Position numbers and translations under genes: made by a program. Positions 43,547-50,718 of a DNA stretch of 64,000 nt are shown one piece after another. Each line of letters begins with the position of its first letter. Positions within the stretch are counted from its first letter, which is position 1. Origin of the DNA: Candidatus Thiomargarita nelsonii (lineage in GTDB: Bacteria > Pseudomonadota > Gammaproteobacteria > Beggiatoales > Beggiatoaceae); assembly GCA_000785145.2 (NCBI GenBank), contig JSZA02000014.1, positions 1 through 64,000 on the forward strand. The letters run 5' to 3'. Under the pieces are notes generated by a model. It did not search any database. It was not told the DNA's origin and saw nothing but the letters and a program-made list of their open reading frames with translations.

Positions 43547-43861
43547 TTAATCTCCCGGAGTTTTCCGTTTACCTCTTTGTCGGTTTTTTGTGAGCTTTTT
43601 AATATCAGATAATCTTTTAATTTCTGGCTCTTGAAACAATTGCATCAAATCATTTAATCGCCCTAAAGCTAAAGCAATTTGTGATAATCTGTCCAAAGAA
43701 ATTTTACCCGTACTTTCAAAGCGTTTTAAAGAAGCGAGAGTAATCCCAGCGCGTTCGGCTAATTCTACTTGAGTCCACTCATTAATTAAACGCAAACGCT
43801 TAACTCGTTGGCTGAGAATGACTTGTATTTCACGAGGCGTCTGTAAGTTAAGGCGTAACAT
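43547..43861 (-). CDS. HipB-like helix-turn-helix antitoxin
   Basis: 104 residues, Xre/Cro-type HTH (about 15-75): RVKRLRLINEWTQVELAERA, then GITLASLKRFESTGKISLDR. The basic tail (KKLTKNRQRGKRKTPGD) may contact HipA or DNA. In HipBA systems this protein both neutralises the kinase and represses the operon. Its position directly upstream of hipA fits. Confidence 0.9.
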   Translation of the reverse strand: MLRLNLQTPREIQVILSQRVKRLRLINEWTQVELAERAGITLASLKRFESTGKISLDRLSQIALALGRLNDLMQLFQEPEIKRLSDIKKLTKNRQRGKRKTPGD

Positions 43862-44264
43862 ATTAGCTGTTATTTGTGAATAATGGGGGTAATTGCTATT
43901 ATATTGGCTGTTAGTCGATTATCAAGCCAAAGCTAAAGCTTTGGACTCCAAAATACATTAAAAATTCATGGTCTGGTACACTTCAAATCAAGCGACAAAA
44001 AAATCCTAGTCGAGTTCAAAAAAATGGCGTACATTTTGCGTATCTTCGTTGGCAAAAGAACGCCACTTTTTCCAGCTTTCTTTAAGTAATTTTAGCTAGC
44101 CTAACGGGTGCGTCCCACGCACAATTTTAGGATGGTGGTGTAGATTTTGGACAGATGGTGCGTAGGACGCACCCTACACTTCTTGCAAGTTGTGCCCGGT
44201 ATAGCGATTGACTTTTGAATTTGGATTGTTTAGCATTGCATTCACTTTAGAAAAGGAGCACATT
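43862..44264. other. intergenic region with a possible gene remnant
   Basis: An AGTCC-type palindrome (about 43928-43955) and GTGCGTCCCACGCAC units (44105-44180). From about 43968 a 40-codon open stretch (HGLVHFKSSDKKILVEFKKM...) ends at a stop near 44090; it has no start codon and I do not recognise it. Nothing else seen. Confidence 0.5.
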
Positions 44265-45056
44265 ATGTCAGAAAAGAAAAAACCATTACTTCATGAAATT
44301 CTTGCTATTGAACAAGAATATAAAGCCAATGCTGAGCGAGCCAGAAACCAATCTATAGAGACTTTTCGTTCTAAGCAAAAGCATTTTACTGGTATGCGTC
44401 GAACTTTTCGTCCTTTTGCGGTTGATGAGCAGATGGGAGATGAAGGGGGGGAGCGTTTAGAAGCCGAAACTCGCCTAGTCAAAACCGTGGCAGAAGAATT
44501 AGAGCAAATGCTAAAATCTGTTAGCGAGGCTGTCGATCTTGGCTACCAAATTGATCAAGCCAATACTAGGGCTAAAGCTGATATTGTTATTGATGATGAT
44601 GTGATTGCTAAAGATGTACCTGCAACCTTTCTTTTACAATTAGAAAAGCGTTTACGTGAAATTCGTGCCGTCTTAAAAGAAATACCATGCTTTGATCCTG
44701 TACGTTTATGGAGTCTTGATCCGGGTGCCGATAAAAAATATGTGTTACGTGCCGAACCCGTTACCACGATTCGTAAACAACGTACTAAAAAATACAATGT
44801 GATGTATGAAGCGACAAAAGAGCATCCTGCTCAAGTAGATATTGTTGAAATTGAGGAGCCTATTGGTGAAATCCGTTCTTATGAATGGACAGGTATGCTT
44901 TCTCCGGGCTCGAAAACCGCAATATTAGAACAGTTAGAAAAATTACTTTCTGCTGTTAAAACAGCACGATCTCGTGCCAATATTGTCGTGGTTGATAATG
45001 AGAAAAAAATCGCACGAAAATTATTTAATTATTTATTGAAACCGATAAATGATTAA
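44265..45056 (+). CDS. uncharacterised protein next to the tRNA-like RNA
   Basis: 263 residues. I do not recognise the family. It is helical at the N-terminus (LLHEILAIEQEYKANAERAR), has a long charged middle (RLEAETRLVKTVAEELEQML) and a C-terminal region with PCFDPVRLWSLDPGADKKYV and VTTIRKQRTKKYNVMYEATK. No signal peptide or membrane segment, so cytoplasmic. AAAAGGAG lies 6 bases before ATG 44265. It ends 8 bases before a strong promoter for the tRNA-like RNA. An RNA-binding or RNA-processing role is a guess from position only. Confidence 0.75.
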   Translation: MSEKKKPLLHEILAIEQEYKANAERARNQSIETFRSKQKHFTGMRRTFRPFAVDEQMGDEGGERLEAETRLVKTVAEELEQMLKSVSEAVDLGYQIDQANTRAKADIVIDDDVIAKDVPATFLLQLEKRLREIRAVLKEIPCFDPVRLWSLDPGADKKYVLRAEPVTTIRKQRTKKYNVMYEATKEHPAQVDIVEIEEPIGEIRSYEWTGMLSPGSKTAILEQLEKLLSAVKTARSRANIVVVDNEKKIARKLFNYLLKPIND

Positions 45057-45064
45057 TGCCGTGT

Positions 45065-45092
45065 TTGCGTTAAACAAAAAATGATGTATAAT
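45065..45092 (+). promoter_or_regulatory. strong sigma-70-type promoter of the tRNA-like RNA
   Basis: TTGCGT (45065-45070), a 16-base spacer, and a perfect TATAAT (45087-45092). Transcription would start near 45099 and run into the tRNA-like RNA and tRNA-Gly. No open frame follows. Confidence 0.65.
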
Positions 45093-45098
45093 GGATTT

Positions 45099-45346
45099 GG
45101 GTATAGGTTTAGACTTGTCGTCATCTTTAGATTTAAAAACCGTAATGTCTTACGGAAATTAGGTTAATGCCCAAAGGCTTATCTCGGAATTTTGCTTATT
45201 ATTTAAGTGATGTTTTTTCAGGAAACACCACAGAAATTTGGGTTCGATTCCCTAGTTATCAGCATAATAGCTAGTTCAATGGTAGAACGCTGTGATTACT
45301 TGTTTCCAACGGCTCAAATACTTAAGGAAAAGCAAACAAATTCCGT
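45099..45346 (+). ncRNA. YrlA-like (bacterial Y RNA-type) RNA with permuted tRNA-like domain
   Basis: Two local hairpins come first (CCGTAA/TTACGG near 45140-45155; TAATGCC/GGCTTA near 45165-45182). A long interrupted stem follows: CGGAATTT 45185-45192 with AAATTCCG 45338-45345; TGCTT with AAGCA (45330-45334); TTTAAGT 45202-45208 with ACTTAAG 45320-45326; GGAAAC 45221-45226 with GTTTCC 45302-45307. It leads to an anticodon-like stem (CACAG 45229-45233 / CTGTG 45290-45294). That stem closes, in permuted order, a T arm (GGGTTCGATTCCC 45240-45252), an acceptor-like hairpin (GTTATCA / TAATAGC, loop GCA) and a D arm (GTTCAATGGTAGAAC 45274-45288). This layout matches tRNA-mimicking bacterial Y RNAs. 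No Ro60 gene lies in the window. A permuted tRNA-Val (UAC) precursor is the alternative. Confidence 0.6.
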
Positions 45347-45348
45347 TT

Positions 45349-45421
45349 GTGGATATAGCTCAATTGGTAGAGTGTCGGCTTGCCACGCCGAAAGTTATAG
45401 GTTCGATTCCTATTATCTGCG
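45349..45421 (+). tRNA. tRNA-Gly (GCC), divergent
   Basis: It folds as a full cloverleaf. Acceptor GTGGATA/TATCTGC has two G-U pairs. D arm is GCTC...GAGT with GG in the loop. The anticodon stem is TCGGC/GCCGA with loop TTGCCAC (anticodon GCC), variable region AAGTT, and T arm ATAGG TTCGATT CCTAT. CCA is not encoded (GCCC follows). It starts 4 bases after the tRNA-like RNA and probably shares its transcript. The weak acceptor stem and unusual discriminator leave some doubt that it is a standard elongator tRNA. Confidence 0.65.
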
Positions 45422-45424
45422 CCC

Positions 45425-45453
45425 AGGACGCATCTTCGATGGAAGGTGCGTCC
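45425..45453 (+). terminator. strong hairpin after tRNA-Gly
   Basis: GGACGCATCTTC / GAAGGTGCGTCC with a 4-base loop, 12 bp long. No T tract follows, so it may be a processing barrier or a relic of the GTGCGTCC repeat rather than a classical terminator. Confidence 0.45.
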
Positions 45454-45506
45454 GCCCCCAAAGCGGTGGCGGCTGAAATCATCAGCATCACCACAATTTG
45501 ATATTT
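45454..45506 (-). pseudogene. 53-bp exact copy of part of the fetB-like gene
   Basis: Identical over 53 bases to 46645-46697, in the same orientation, 1.2 kb from the source. It begins and ends abruptly, without coding context. The remaining DNA to 45671 shows no gene. Confidence 0.85.
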
Positions 45507-45671
45507 CTAATGCGCTTTGTGTCTGGTTAATTTGCGCCGCGAGTGGCAGGCATTGTCAATGGGTTCCATTATTCCCCAACTAATGCCAATACCTTATTTA
45601 TCACACTGCCAGAAAGGTACATCCCTGACTGGAGCAATTGTTCTACAATCGGTCTCGCCGCTGGAATAATG

Positions 45672-45719
45672 CTTTCGAGGTAAAAGTTTTTGCGGTAGCA
45701 AAAACTTTTACCTCGAAAG
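45672..45719. repeat. perfect 48-bp hairpin element truncating the PIN-like gene
   Basis: A 22-bp arm beginning CTTTCGAGGTAAAAGTTTTT, loop GGTA, and the exact complement. It carries the stop codon of the minus-strand PIN-like gene. It shares the core GAGGTAAANGTTTTTGC with the palindrome at 54911-54960. Confidence 0.85.
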
Positions 45720-46100
45720 TTGTTTAGCCATCACCACTAATCCAAGGGTTCCGCGTACTGGAATCCCTAAAGCAGACGCACAACGACGTGCTGCCAAATC
45801 GTCTATAATAACCTCAGTGTTTGGATTGAGACTGCCCAAAGTCAAAACCGCCGATTCGCCAGTGCCTAAATGATAAGATTGAATGACTTTTGGTATTGGC
45901 GGCGTGTTAACGAGAACTAACCAGTTTGTTTGGGCAACTGCCTGCACGGTGACATCATCTTCTCCATATTGTTGAATTTCACTTTCTACTGCAACAGGTA
46001 CAACAACATCCGTATTGACTACCTGTTGCAACAAGTCAAGTTTGCCAGCCCTGCTCAAAAAAATTAAAGGAGAGGCATCAATAACGGGACCTTTAACCAC
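45708..46100 (-). CDS. PIN-like (DUF3368) protein, C-terminus cut by a hairpin
   Basis: 130 residues. VIDASPLIFLSRAGKLDLLQ at the N-terminus, GTGESAVLTLG in the middle and EVIIDDLAARRCA carry the acidic residues of the DUF3368 PIN-like nuclease family. LGIPVRGTLGLVVMAK precedes an abrupt end at QLSR, where a perfect hairpin begins; the usual last 20-30 residues are missing. It overlaps the upstream UPF0175 gene by 8 bases, a toxin-antitoxin-like arrangement in which the PIN protein is the putative RNase toxin. Confidence 0.85.
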   Translation of the reverse strand: MVKGPVIDASPLIFLSRAGKLDLLQQVVNTDVVVPVAVESEIQQYGEDDVTVQAVAQTNWLVLVNTPPIPKVIQSYHLGTGESAVLTLGSLNPNTEVIIDDLAARRCASALGIPVRGTLGLVVMAKQLSR

Positions 46101-46443
46101 GAGCGATCTCCTCTTTTAAGTCATCAAAATCTACAACAAACACATCGCGTTTTTCACGAGCAAGTGCCAAAAGAAAATCTCGGCGGTTTAATCCCGCAAA
46201 TTCAGCCGCCTTTTCTTGAGAAATTTCACCGTGTTGATATTTGAGAATAGCGGTTGTCAGTCGCTCGGCTGGGCTTAATGGTTTTGAAGATTCTTGAGAG
46301 AAACGTATAGTATGCTCATCTGCTTCTAGCACAATAACGCGCACACGACTTTTATCAGCCATGGGAAGCGACTCATCTAATAATAATCTACGTTGTCTAT
46401 CTACAATGCCAGTTGTTTCAATCGCTTTTGCAATAAATTCCAC
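46093..46443 (-). CDS. UPF0175-domain antitoxin-like protein
   Basis: About 116 residues. An N-terminal segment resembling small DNA-binding antitoxins (FIAKAIETTGIVDRQRRLLL, SRVRVIVLEAD) is followed by a UPF0175 helix-turn-helix-like domain (ILKYQHGEISQEKAAEFAGL, NRRDFLLALA, KRDVFVVDFDDLKEEI). I choose GTG 46443, as AAGGAG lies 8 bases upstream; the longer frame to 46503 lacks support. UPF0175 genes commonly pair with DUF3368 genes, as here. Confidence 0.82.
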   Translation of the reverse strand: MEFIAKAIETTGIVDRQRRLLLDESLPMADKSRVRVIVLEADEHTIRFSQESSKPLSPAERLTTAILKYQHGEISQEKAAEFAGLNRRDFLLALAREKRDVFVVDFDDLKEEIARG

Positions 46444-46565
46444 CTGTGATCTCCTTAATTTCTTAAAAAAAAACAGCACACTTTTCCAGTGCTGCCGAAA
46501 CATAATGAACTTATTATCTCACTTTTTTCTTTGCTTTGTTTGAAACTGAGTCACTTGAGCATTGT

Positions 46566-47360
46566 TCACAAACGATCTCCCATTAAAATAAACCGCCACT
46601 CCCCATCAAAAGCCCGTTTATAAACCAAATAAACGCTAATCATAGCCCCCAAAGCGGTGGCGGCTGAAATCATCAGCATCACCACAATTTGATATTTAGC
46701 CGCTTCAACCGGATCGGCACCTGCCAATAATTGTCCCGTCATCATACCCGGAATAGACACCAAACCAACAGCACTCATCGAATTAAGCGTGGGCATTAAT
46801 CCCGCTGTCAGTGCCGTGCGGATGCTGGGCAGTGAAGCTTCCCAAGGGTTGGCACCGAAGGCAAGGGCTTGATTTACCTCGATTGCGCGTTTTTTGAGAT
46901 CATCGAATAAACGTTCTAGGGCGAGAGCAATCCCATTCATCGCATTGCCCAGTATCATGCCGCCGATAGTGAGGACGTAGCGGGGATCGTACCAAGGCTC
47001 GACCTGCACAATCAGTCCCGTGACTGAAAATGTCACAATTGTGGTTGTGATCAAAATCGCGGTTAATGTACTAAAATAGAGATTGGATGGTTTATGTTTG
47101 ACGCGCTGGAGTAAGATTTGCGCTGTCATCAGCATCATAAAGAGGAATACGCCTAAAACTATCCAAACAACTTGTGCTTGAAATATCCAAGTCAGGACGA
47201 AGCCGAGTGCGATCAATTGTAGATAGGTACGCACAGTGGCTATGGCGAGAGAGCGTAAGAGCCCGAGTGACATGGCGATGGACACGGCCCCCGCTGCCAT
47301 GATAAAAAAGGTGGCAAGGGCTAATTCTAGCCAGCCGATGATAATCGCTTGAGAATTCAT
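46566..47360 (-). CDS. fetB: FetB-type ABC transporter permease
   Basis: 264 residues, UPF0014 family, about seven membrane segments. AMSLGLLRSLAIATVRTYLQ, PWYDPRYVLTIGGMILGNAMN, and the cytoplasmic loop GANPWEASLPSIRTAL / PTLNSMSAVGLVSIPGMMTGQL are characteristic. With FetA it forms an exporter implicated in iron homeostasis in E. coli. It overlaps the ATPase gene by 4 bases. A 53-bp piece (46645-46697) has an exact copy at 45454. Confidence 0.92.
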   Translation of the reverse strand: MNSQAIIIGWLELALATFFIMAAGAVSIAMSLGLLRSLAIATVRTYLQLIALGFVLTWIFQAQVVWIVLGVFLFMMLMTAQILLQRVKHKPSNLYFSTLTAILITTTIVTFSVTGLIVQVEPWYDPRYVLTIGGMILGNAMNGIALALERLFDDLKKRAIEVNQALAFGANPWEASLPSIRTALTAGLMPTLNSMSAVGLVSIPGMMTGQLLAGADPVEAAKYQIVVMLMISAATALGAMISVYLVYKRAFDGEWRFILMGDRL

Positions 47361-47935
47361 GTTTTAATTGACTGCGCCTCTAAGACAATTTTTGCCTCGT
47401 TCACTTGTTCTGCATACACATGACTGGTCAAAAGAACCGCCCCCCCTTGTTCGCAAAATCGCTGCAAGCGATCAAGTACCAATTCTGAGGCGGCTTTATC
47501 CACGCCCGCCGTGGGTTCATCCGCTAAAATGATTTGGGGTTGAGTCAACAAGAGCCTTATTAAAGATAATCGTGCTTGTTGTCCGCCTGAAAGTGAGCCC
47601 GCTTCGCGTTCTAGTCGGATATCATGGAGCCCTACACTGTGCAGTTCTTTTTCTAAGGTTTCTGCATTGGGCAAGGATTCATGGCGCTCATCTAAGCGTT
47701 CTTTTTGTATGCCAAATGTGTGTAGTGGATAAAGCAAATTGTCGGCAACCGTACCGGGGATGATGACGGGCTTTTGGGGTAATAAGGCAATTTCAGATCG
47801 CCAGCGGGCGATGGCGACTTGTCTATGTGATTGATCGTTCAGGCGTAGTACGCCCCCCATTAACGGGTGCATACGTGCCAGTGTCCACAGTAGGGTACTT
47901 TTTCCAACGCCAGAACGGCCCGCAAGATAGGTCAA
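47357..47935 (-). CDS. fetA: FetA-type ABC transporter ATP-binding protein (start unclear)
   Basis: 192 residues from TTG 47935: Walker A LAGRSGVGKSTLL, Q-loop LLPQKP, signature LSGGQQARLSLIR, Walker B IILADEPTAGVD, switch His in LLTSHV. The frame stays open for about 40 more codons upstream (to about 48060), reading NKLVAKSLKIQRGEDQTAKL...LTLKSGQ, which is the expected first strands of an ABC domain. No ATG, GTG or TTG occurs there before a TAG. The true start may be a rare codon, or a one-base error or shift may separate it from the ATG inside the upstream CBS gene. FetA powers FetB. Confidence 0.88.
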   Translation of the reverse strand: MTYLAGRSGVGKSTLLWTLARMHPLMGGVLRLNDQSHRQVAIARWRSEIALLPQKPVIIPGTVADNLLYPLHTFGIQKERLDERHESLPNAETLEKELHSVGLHDIRLEREAGSLSGGQQARLSLIRLLLTQPQIILADEPTAGVDKAASELVLDRLQRFCEQGGAVLLTSHVYAEQVNEAKIVLEAQSIKT

Positions 47936-48038
47936 TTGTCCCGATTTTAGGGTTAATGTACAATCAGGACTCCCGTTGAGGATCAGTTTGGCAGTCTGAT
48001 CCTCTCCGCGTTGGATTTTGAGAGATTTGGCGACGAGT

Positions 48039-48446
48039 TTATTGACGATATTCTTCCATACCTCGCAGCACTATATCAGTAAATCCAAGGATGCCAATAA
48101 CATCATCATTTTCCATGACTGGGGCACGTAAGAGATTAAAACGATCAAGTAAACGGGCACAATAACGAATATCCATCTGTGGCGAAACGCTTAGCAAAGG
48201 TTTCGCCATGATTTCATAAACATTCACCCGTTCTGGGGAACGATCTTTCGCCAGAACATGGCGAGCAATATCTGACAATAACACCATGCCAAACTCATCA
48301 TCTGGATGCCGTTTGTTGACGATGATGCTTCTTACCTCTGGATGTTTCATATTGCGGAGTGCTTGGGCGACTGTTATAATGCCATCCACTCGATCAAATT
48401 CCGTTTTCATCACATCACGCACCCGTACAAGTTTTATATGACTCAT
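48039..48446 (-). CDS. CBS-domain pair protein
   Basis: 135 residues made of two CBS motifs (about 8-65 and 72-130): VRDVMKTEFDRVDGIITVAQ, SIIVNKRHPDDEFGMVLLSD, then YEIMAKPLLSVSPQMDIRYC and RAPVMENDDVIGILGFTDIV. Such pairs bind adenine nucleotides and sense energy state. It lies between a PII-like gene (4-base overlap) and fetA, so it is probably a regulator of the adjacent transporter. Confidence 0.9.
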   Translation of the reverse strand: MSHIKLVRVRDVMKTEFDRVDGIITVAQALRNMKHPEVRSIIVNKRHPDDEFGMVLLSDIARHVLAKDRSPERVNVYEIMAKPLLSVSPQMDIRYCARLLDRFNLLRAPVMENDDVIGILGFTDIVLRGMEEYRQ

Positions 48447-48799
48447 ATTTGTTCTTCCACGACGGCTTTCAATTTGTTCATTTGATGGGAAATGCCGACA
48501 GCATCTTCTACGTCAACTTGAAATGCAATGCCAGCTCCAAGGCTTTCTTCAAATTCAGCGACTTGTGCTATTTTTTCTAAAATGCATCGAGATAAATGTT
48601 CTTCAACTAAAAACAATAACACATCGCGTTGAATTTCCAAATTTAAGCCAAAAAAAGTTTTCAGGGGTTTTAAGCCTTCTCCCCGGGCGTGGTTAATAAC
48701 AGTCGCACCTGTTGCTCCCGCTTTACGTGTCGCATTGAGTACTTTGTTAGTTTTGTCCTCTGCGACAAATGCGATGATGAGTTTAAAATGCACAGTCAA
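48443..48799 (-). CDS. PII-like signalling protein
   Basis: 118 residues with a ferredoxin-like PII fold pattern: HFKLIIAFVAEDKTNKVLNA, TRKAGATGATVINHARGEGL and KTFFGLNLEIQRDVLLFLVE. The KPLKTFFGL segment occupies the place of the T-loop, but no uridylylated tyrosine context is seen. PII-like proteins linked to transporters sense nucleotides or metals. It is first in an operon with CBS, FetA and FetB genes, joined by 4-base overlaps. Confidence 0.8.
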   Translation of the reverse strand: MTVHFKLIIAFVAEDKTNKVLNATRKAGATGATVINHARGEGLKPLKTFFGLNLEIQRDVLLFLVEEHLSRCILEKIAQVAEFEESLGAGIAFQVDVEDAVGISHQMNKLKAVVEEQI

Positions 48800-48827
48800 T
48801 CATCTCCAATCAGTTAAGTTTTAATGT

Positions 48828-48874
48828 ATTTTGGAGTCCAAACCAAAGCTAAAGCTTTGGACTCCAAAATATCC
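48828..48874. terminator. palindrome after rpoD
   Basis: An AGTCC-type inverted repeat (GGAGTCCAAACCAAAGCTAA / AAAGCTTTGGACTCC) between rpoD and the PII-like operon. It could act as terminator of rpoD on the minus strand. Confidence 0.4.
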
Positions 48875-48900
48875 TTCAGTACTTATTTATCAAATCTAAT

Positions 48901-50706
48901 TTAGTCAATAAAACTACGCATGCGCTCAGAACGACTGGGATGACGCAGTTTTCGCAAAGCTTTGGCTTCAATTTGACGAATACGCTCGCGGGTGACATCA
49001 AACTGTTTGCCCACTTCTTCTAATGTGTGATCTGTGTTCATATCGATCCCAAAACGCATACGCAGCACTTTCGCTTCGCGGGAAGTTAAGCCTTGTAACA
49101 TATCGTGCGTTGCACGCCGCAAACCTTCAAAAGTCGCCGCATCAACGGGAGGTGTCATGCTGGTATCTTCAATAAAGTCACCTAAATGTGACTCTTCATC
49201 ATCTCCTATCGGCGTTTCCATAGAGATAGGTTCTTTAGATATTCTGAGGACTTTCCGTACCTTTTCTTCAGTTATTTCCAAACTAGCCGCCAATTCTTCT
49301 GGTGTGGCATCACGACCTTTTTGTTGCAAAATCTGCCGTGAGACTCGATTGAGTTTGTTAATCGTTTCAATCATATGAACAGGAATACGGATCGTGCGGG
49401 CTTGATCGGCAATTGATCGCGTAATCGCTTGGCGAATCCACCAGGTGGCATAAGTAGAAAATTTGTAACCGCGCCGATATTCAAATTTATCTACCGCTTT
49501 CATGAGGCCAATATTGCCTTCTTGAATTAAATCAAGGAATTGTAAACCACGATTGGTATATTTTTTGGCAATCGAGATGACTAAGCGCAAATTCGCTTCA
49601 ATCATTTCCCTTTTCGCTCGCCGTGCTTTGGCTTCACCAATCGACATGTGCCGATTAATATTCTTAATTTCTGTAATTTTTAAGCTGTTTTTTCTTTCTA
49701 ATTCAATCAGCTTTTCTTGCGCCTGTACTAATTCTTCTCGGTACTGTTTTAGTATGTTAACGTAAGGTTTGCCGGTATTTAACAATAAAGCAACCCAGTG
49801 TGGATTAGTCGCATGGTTTTTAAAAGAGGTAATAAACTCTTTTTTATTCATGCCGACTTTGCCAATACAAATATCTCGAATTTTGTATTCCTGTTCACGT
49901 ATCAAGTGAACTGTATGGCGTAATTTAGCCGTTAAATCGTCAATCATTCTGGGTACTAATTTAAATTGCAAGAAGTTTTCGGCGACTTCTTTACGCAACT
50001 GCATATATTCAGCCGATTGGGTGCCATGCGTTGCTTCGGCATGCATCAATCGAGTGTGTAGATCGCGTAAAATGTTAAAGCTGTTACGGGCTTCCTCTGC
50101 TGGCAGTGCATTCTCATCAAGGATTGCATCCTCATCATCTTCTTCAGCATCAACAGGTATTGCCGTCATGTCAGATTCTTTTTCAACTGACAAGCCAGAG
50201 TCTTTCATGCCGCTAATGAGTTCTGATAGTTTGAACTCTCCGGTTTCCACTTTCTCGTAGTATTTTAAGAATACAGCGACAATGTCAGGATGTGTTGCGA
50301 GTGCAGAAAGGGCTTTGCTTAAGCCTTCTTCAATCTGTTTGGCAATTTTGATTTCACCGTCTCGTGTCAATAATTCGACTGAGCCCATTTCACGCATATA
50401 CATACGCACTGGATCAGTCGTGCGTCCAAATTCACTATCGACATTAGCCAGTGCCGCTGCGGCTTCCTCTGCGGCATCTTCGTCAGCAACGGGAGCATCA
50501 GTAATTAACAAGGTGTCTGCATCTGGCGCAAATTCATGCACGGAAATACCCATATCATTGATCATGTTTATAATATTGTCGATTTGATCCGTATCGACAA
50601 TATCATCAGGTAGGTGATCATTGACTTCGTGATAGGTCAAAAAACCTTGCTCTTTGCCTTTAGCAATGAGTGATTTCAGTTTTGATTGCTGTTGATCTTG
50701 GTTCAT
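48901..50706 (-). CDS. rpoD: RNA polymerase sigma factor RpoD (sigma-70)
   Basis: 601 residues. Region 1.1 (1-80), 1.2 ([20 protein letters not shown], about 100-125), an acidic non-conserved region (about 135-380), region 2 ([40 protein letters not shown]), region 3 ([20 protein letters not shown]) and region 4 ([37 protein letters not shown]). Housekeeping sigma factor. Last gene of the rpsU-yqeY-dnaG-rpoD order; 12 bases separate it from dnaG. Confidence 0.98.
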   Translation of the reverse strand: MNQDQQQSKLKSLIAKGKEQGFLTYHEVNDHLPDDIVDTDQIDNIINMINDMGISVHEFAPDADTLLITDAPVADEDAAEEAAAALANVDSEFGRTTDPVRMYMREMGSVELLTRDGEIKIAKQIEEGLSKALSALATHPDIVAVFLKYYEKVETGEFKLSELISGMKDSGLSVEKESDMTAIPVDAEEDDEDAILDENALPAEEARNSFNILRDLHTRLMHAEATHGTQSAEYMQLRKEVAENFLQFKLVPRMIDDLTAKLRHTVHLIREQEYKIRDICIGKVGMNKKEFITSFKNHATNPHWVALLLNTGKPYVNILKQYREELVQAQEKLIELERKNSLKITEIKNINRHMSIGEAKARRAKREMIEANLRLVISIAKKYTNRGLQFLDLIQEGNIGLMKAVDKFEYRRGYKFSTYATWWIRQAITRSIADQARTIRIPVHMIETINKLNRVSRQILQQKGRDATPEELAASLEITEEKVRKVLRISKEPISMETPIGDDEESHLGDFIEDTSMTPPVDAATFEGLRRATHDMLQGLTSREAKVLRMRFGIDMNTDHTLEEVGKQFDVTRERIRQIEAKALRKLRHPSRSERMRSFID

Positions 50707-50718
50707 TTTTTAATTGTA

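Noticed and set aside
44555-44797. Minus-strand frame opposite the unknown 263-residue protein
   Set aside because: The plus-strand frame has a strong ribosome site and codon pattern; the antisense frame has neither.
45099-45346. Permuted group I intron-exon arrangement as explanation for the split tRNA-like segments
   Set aside because: The flanks lack convincing P/Q/R/S core elements, the base before the 3' half is not the required terminal G, and the flanks instead pair with each other as one continuous interrupted stem.
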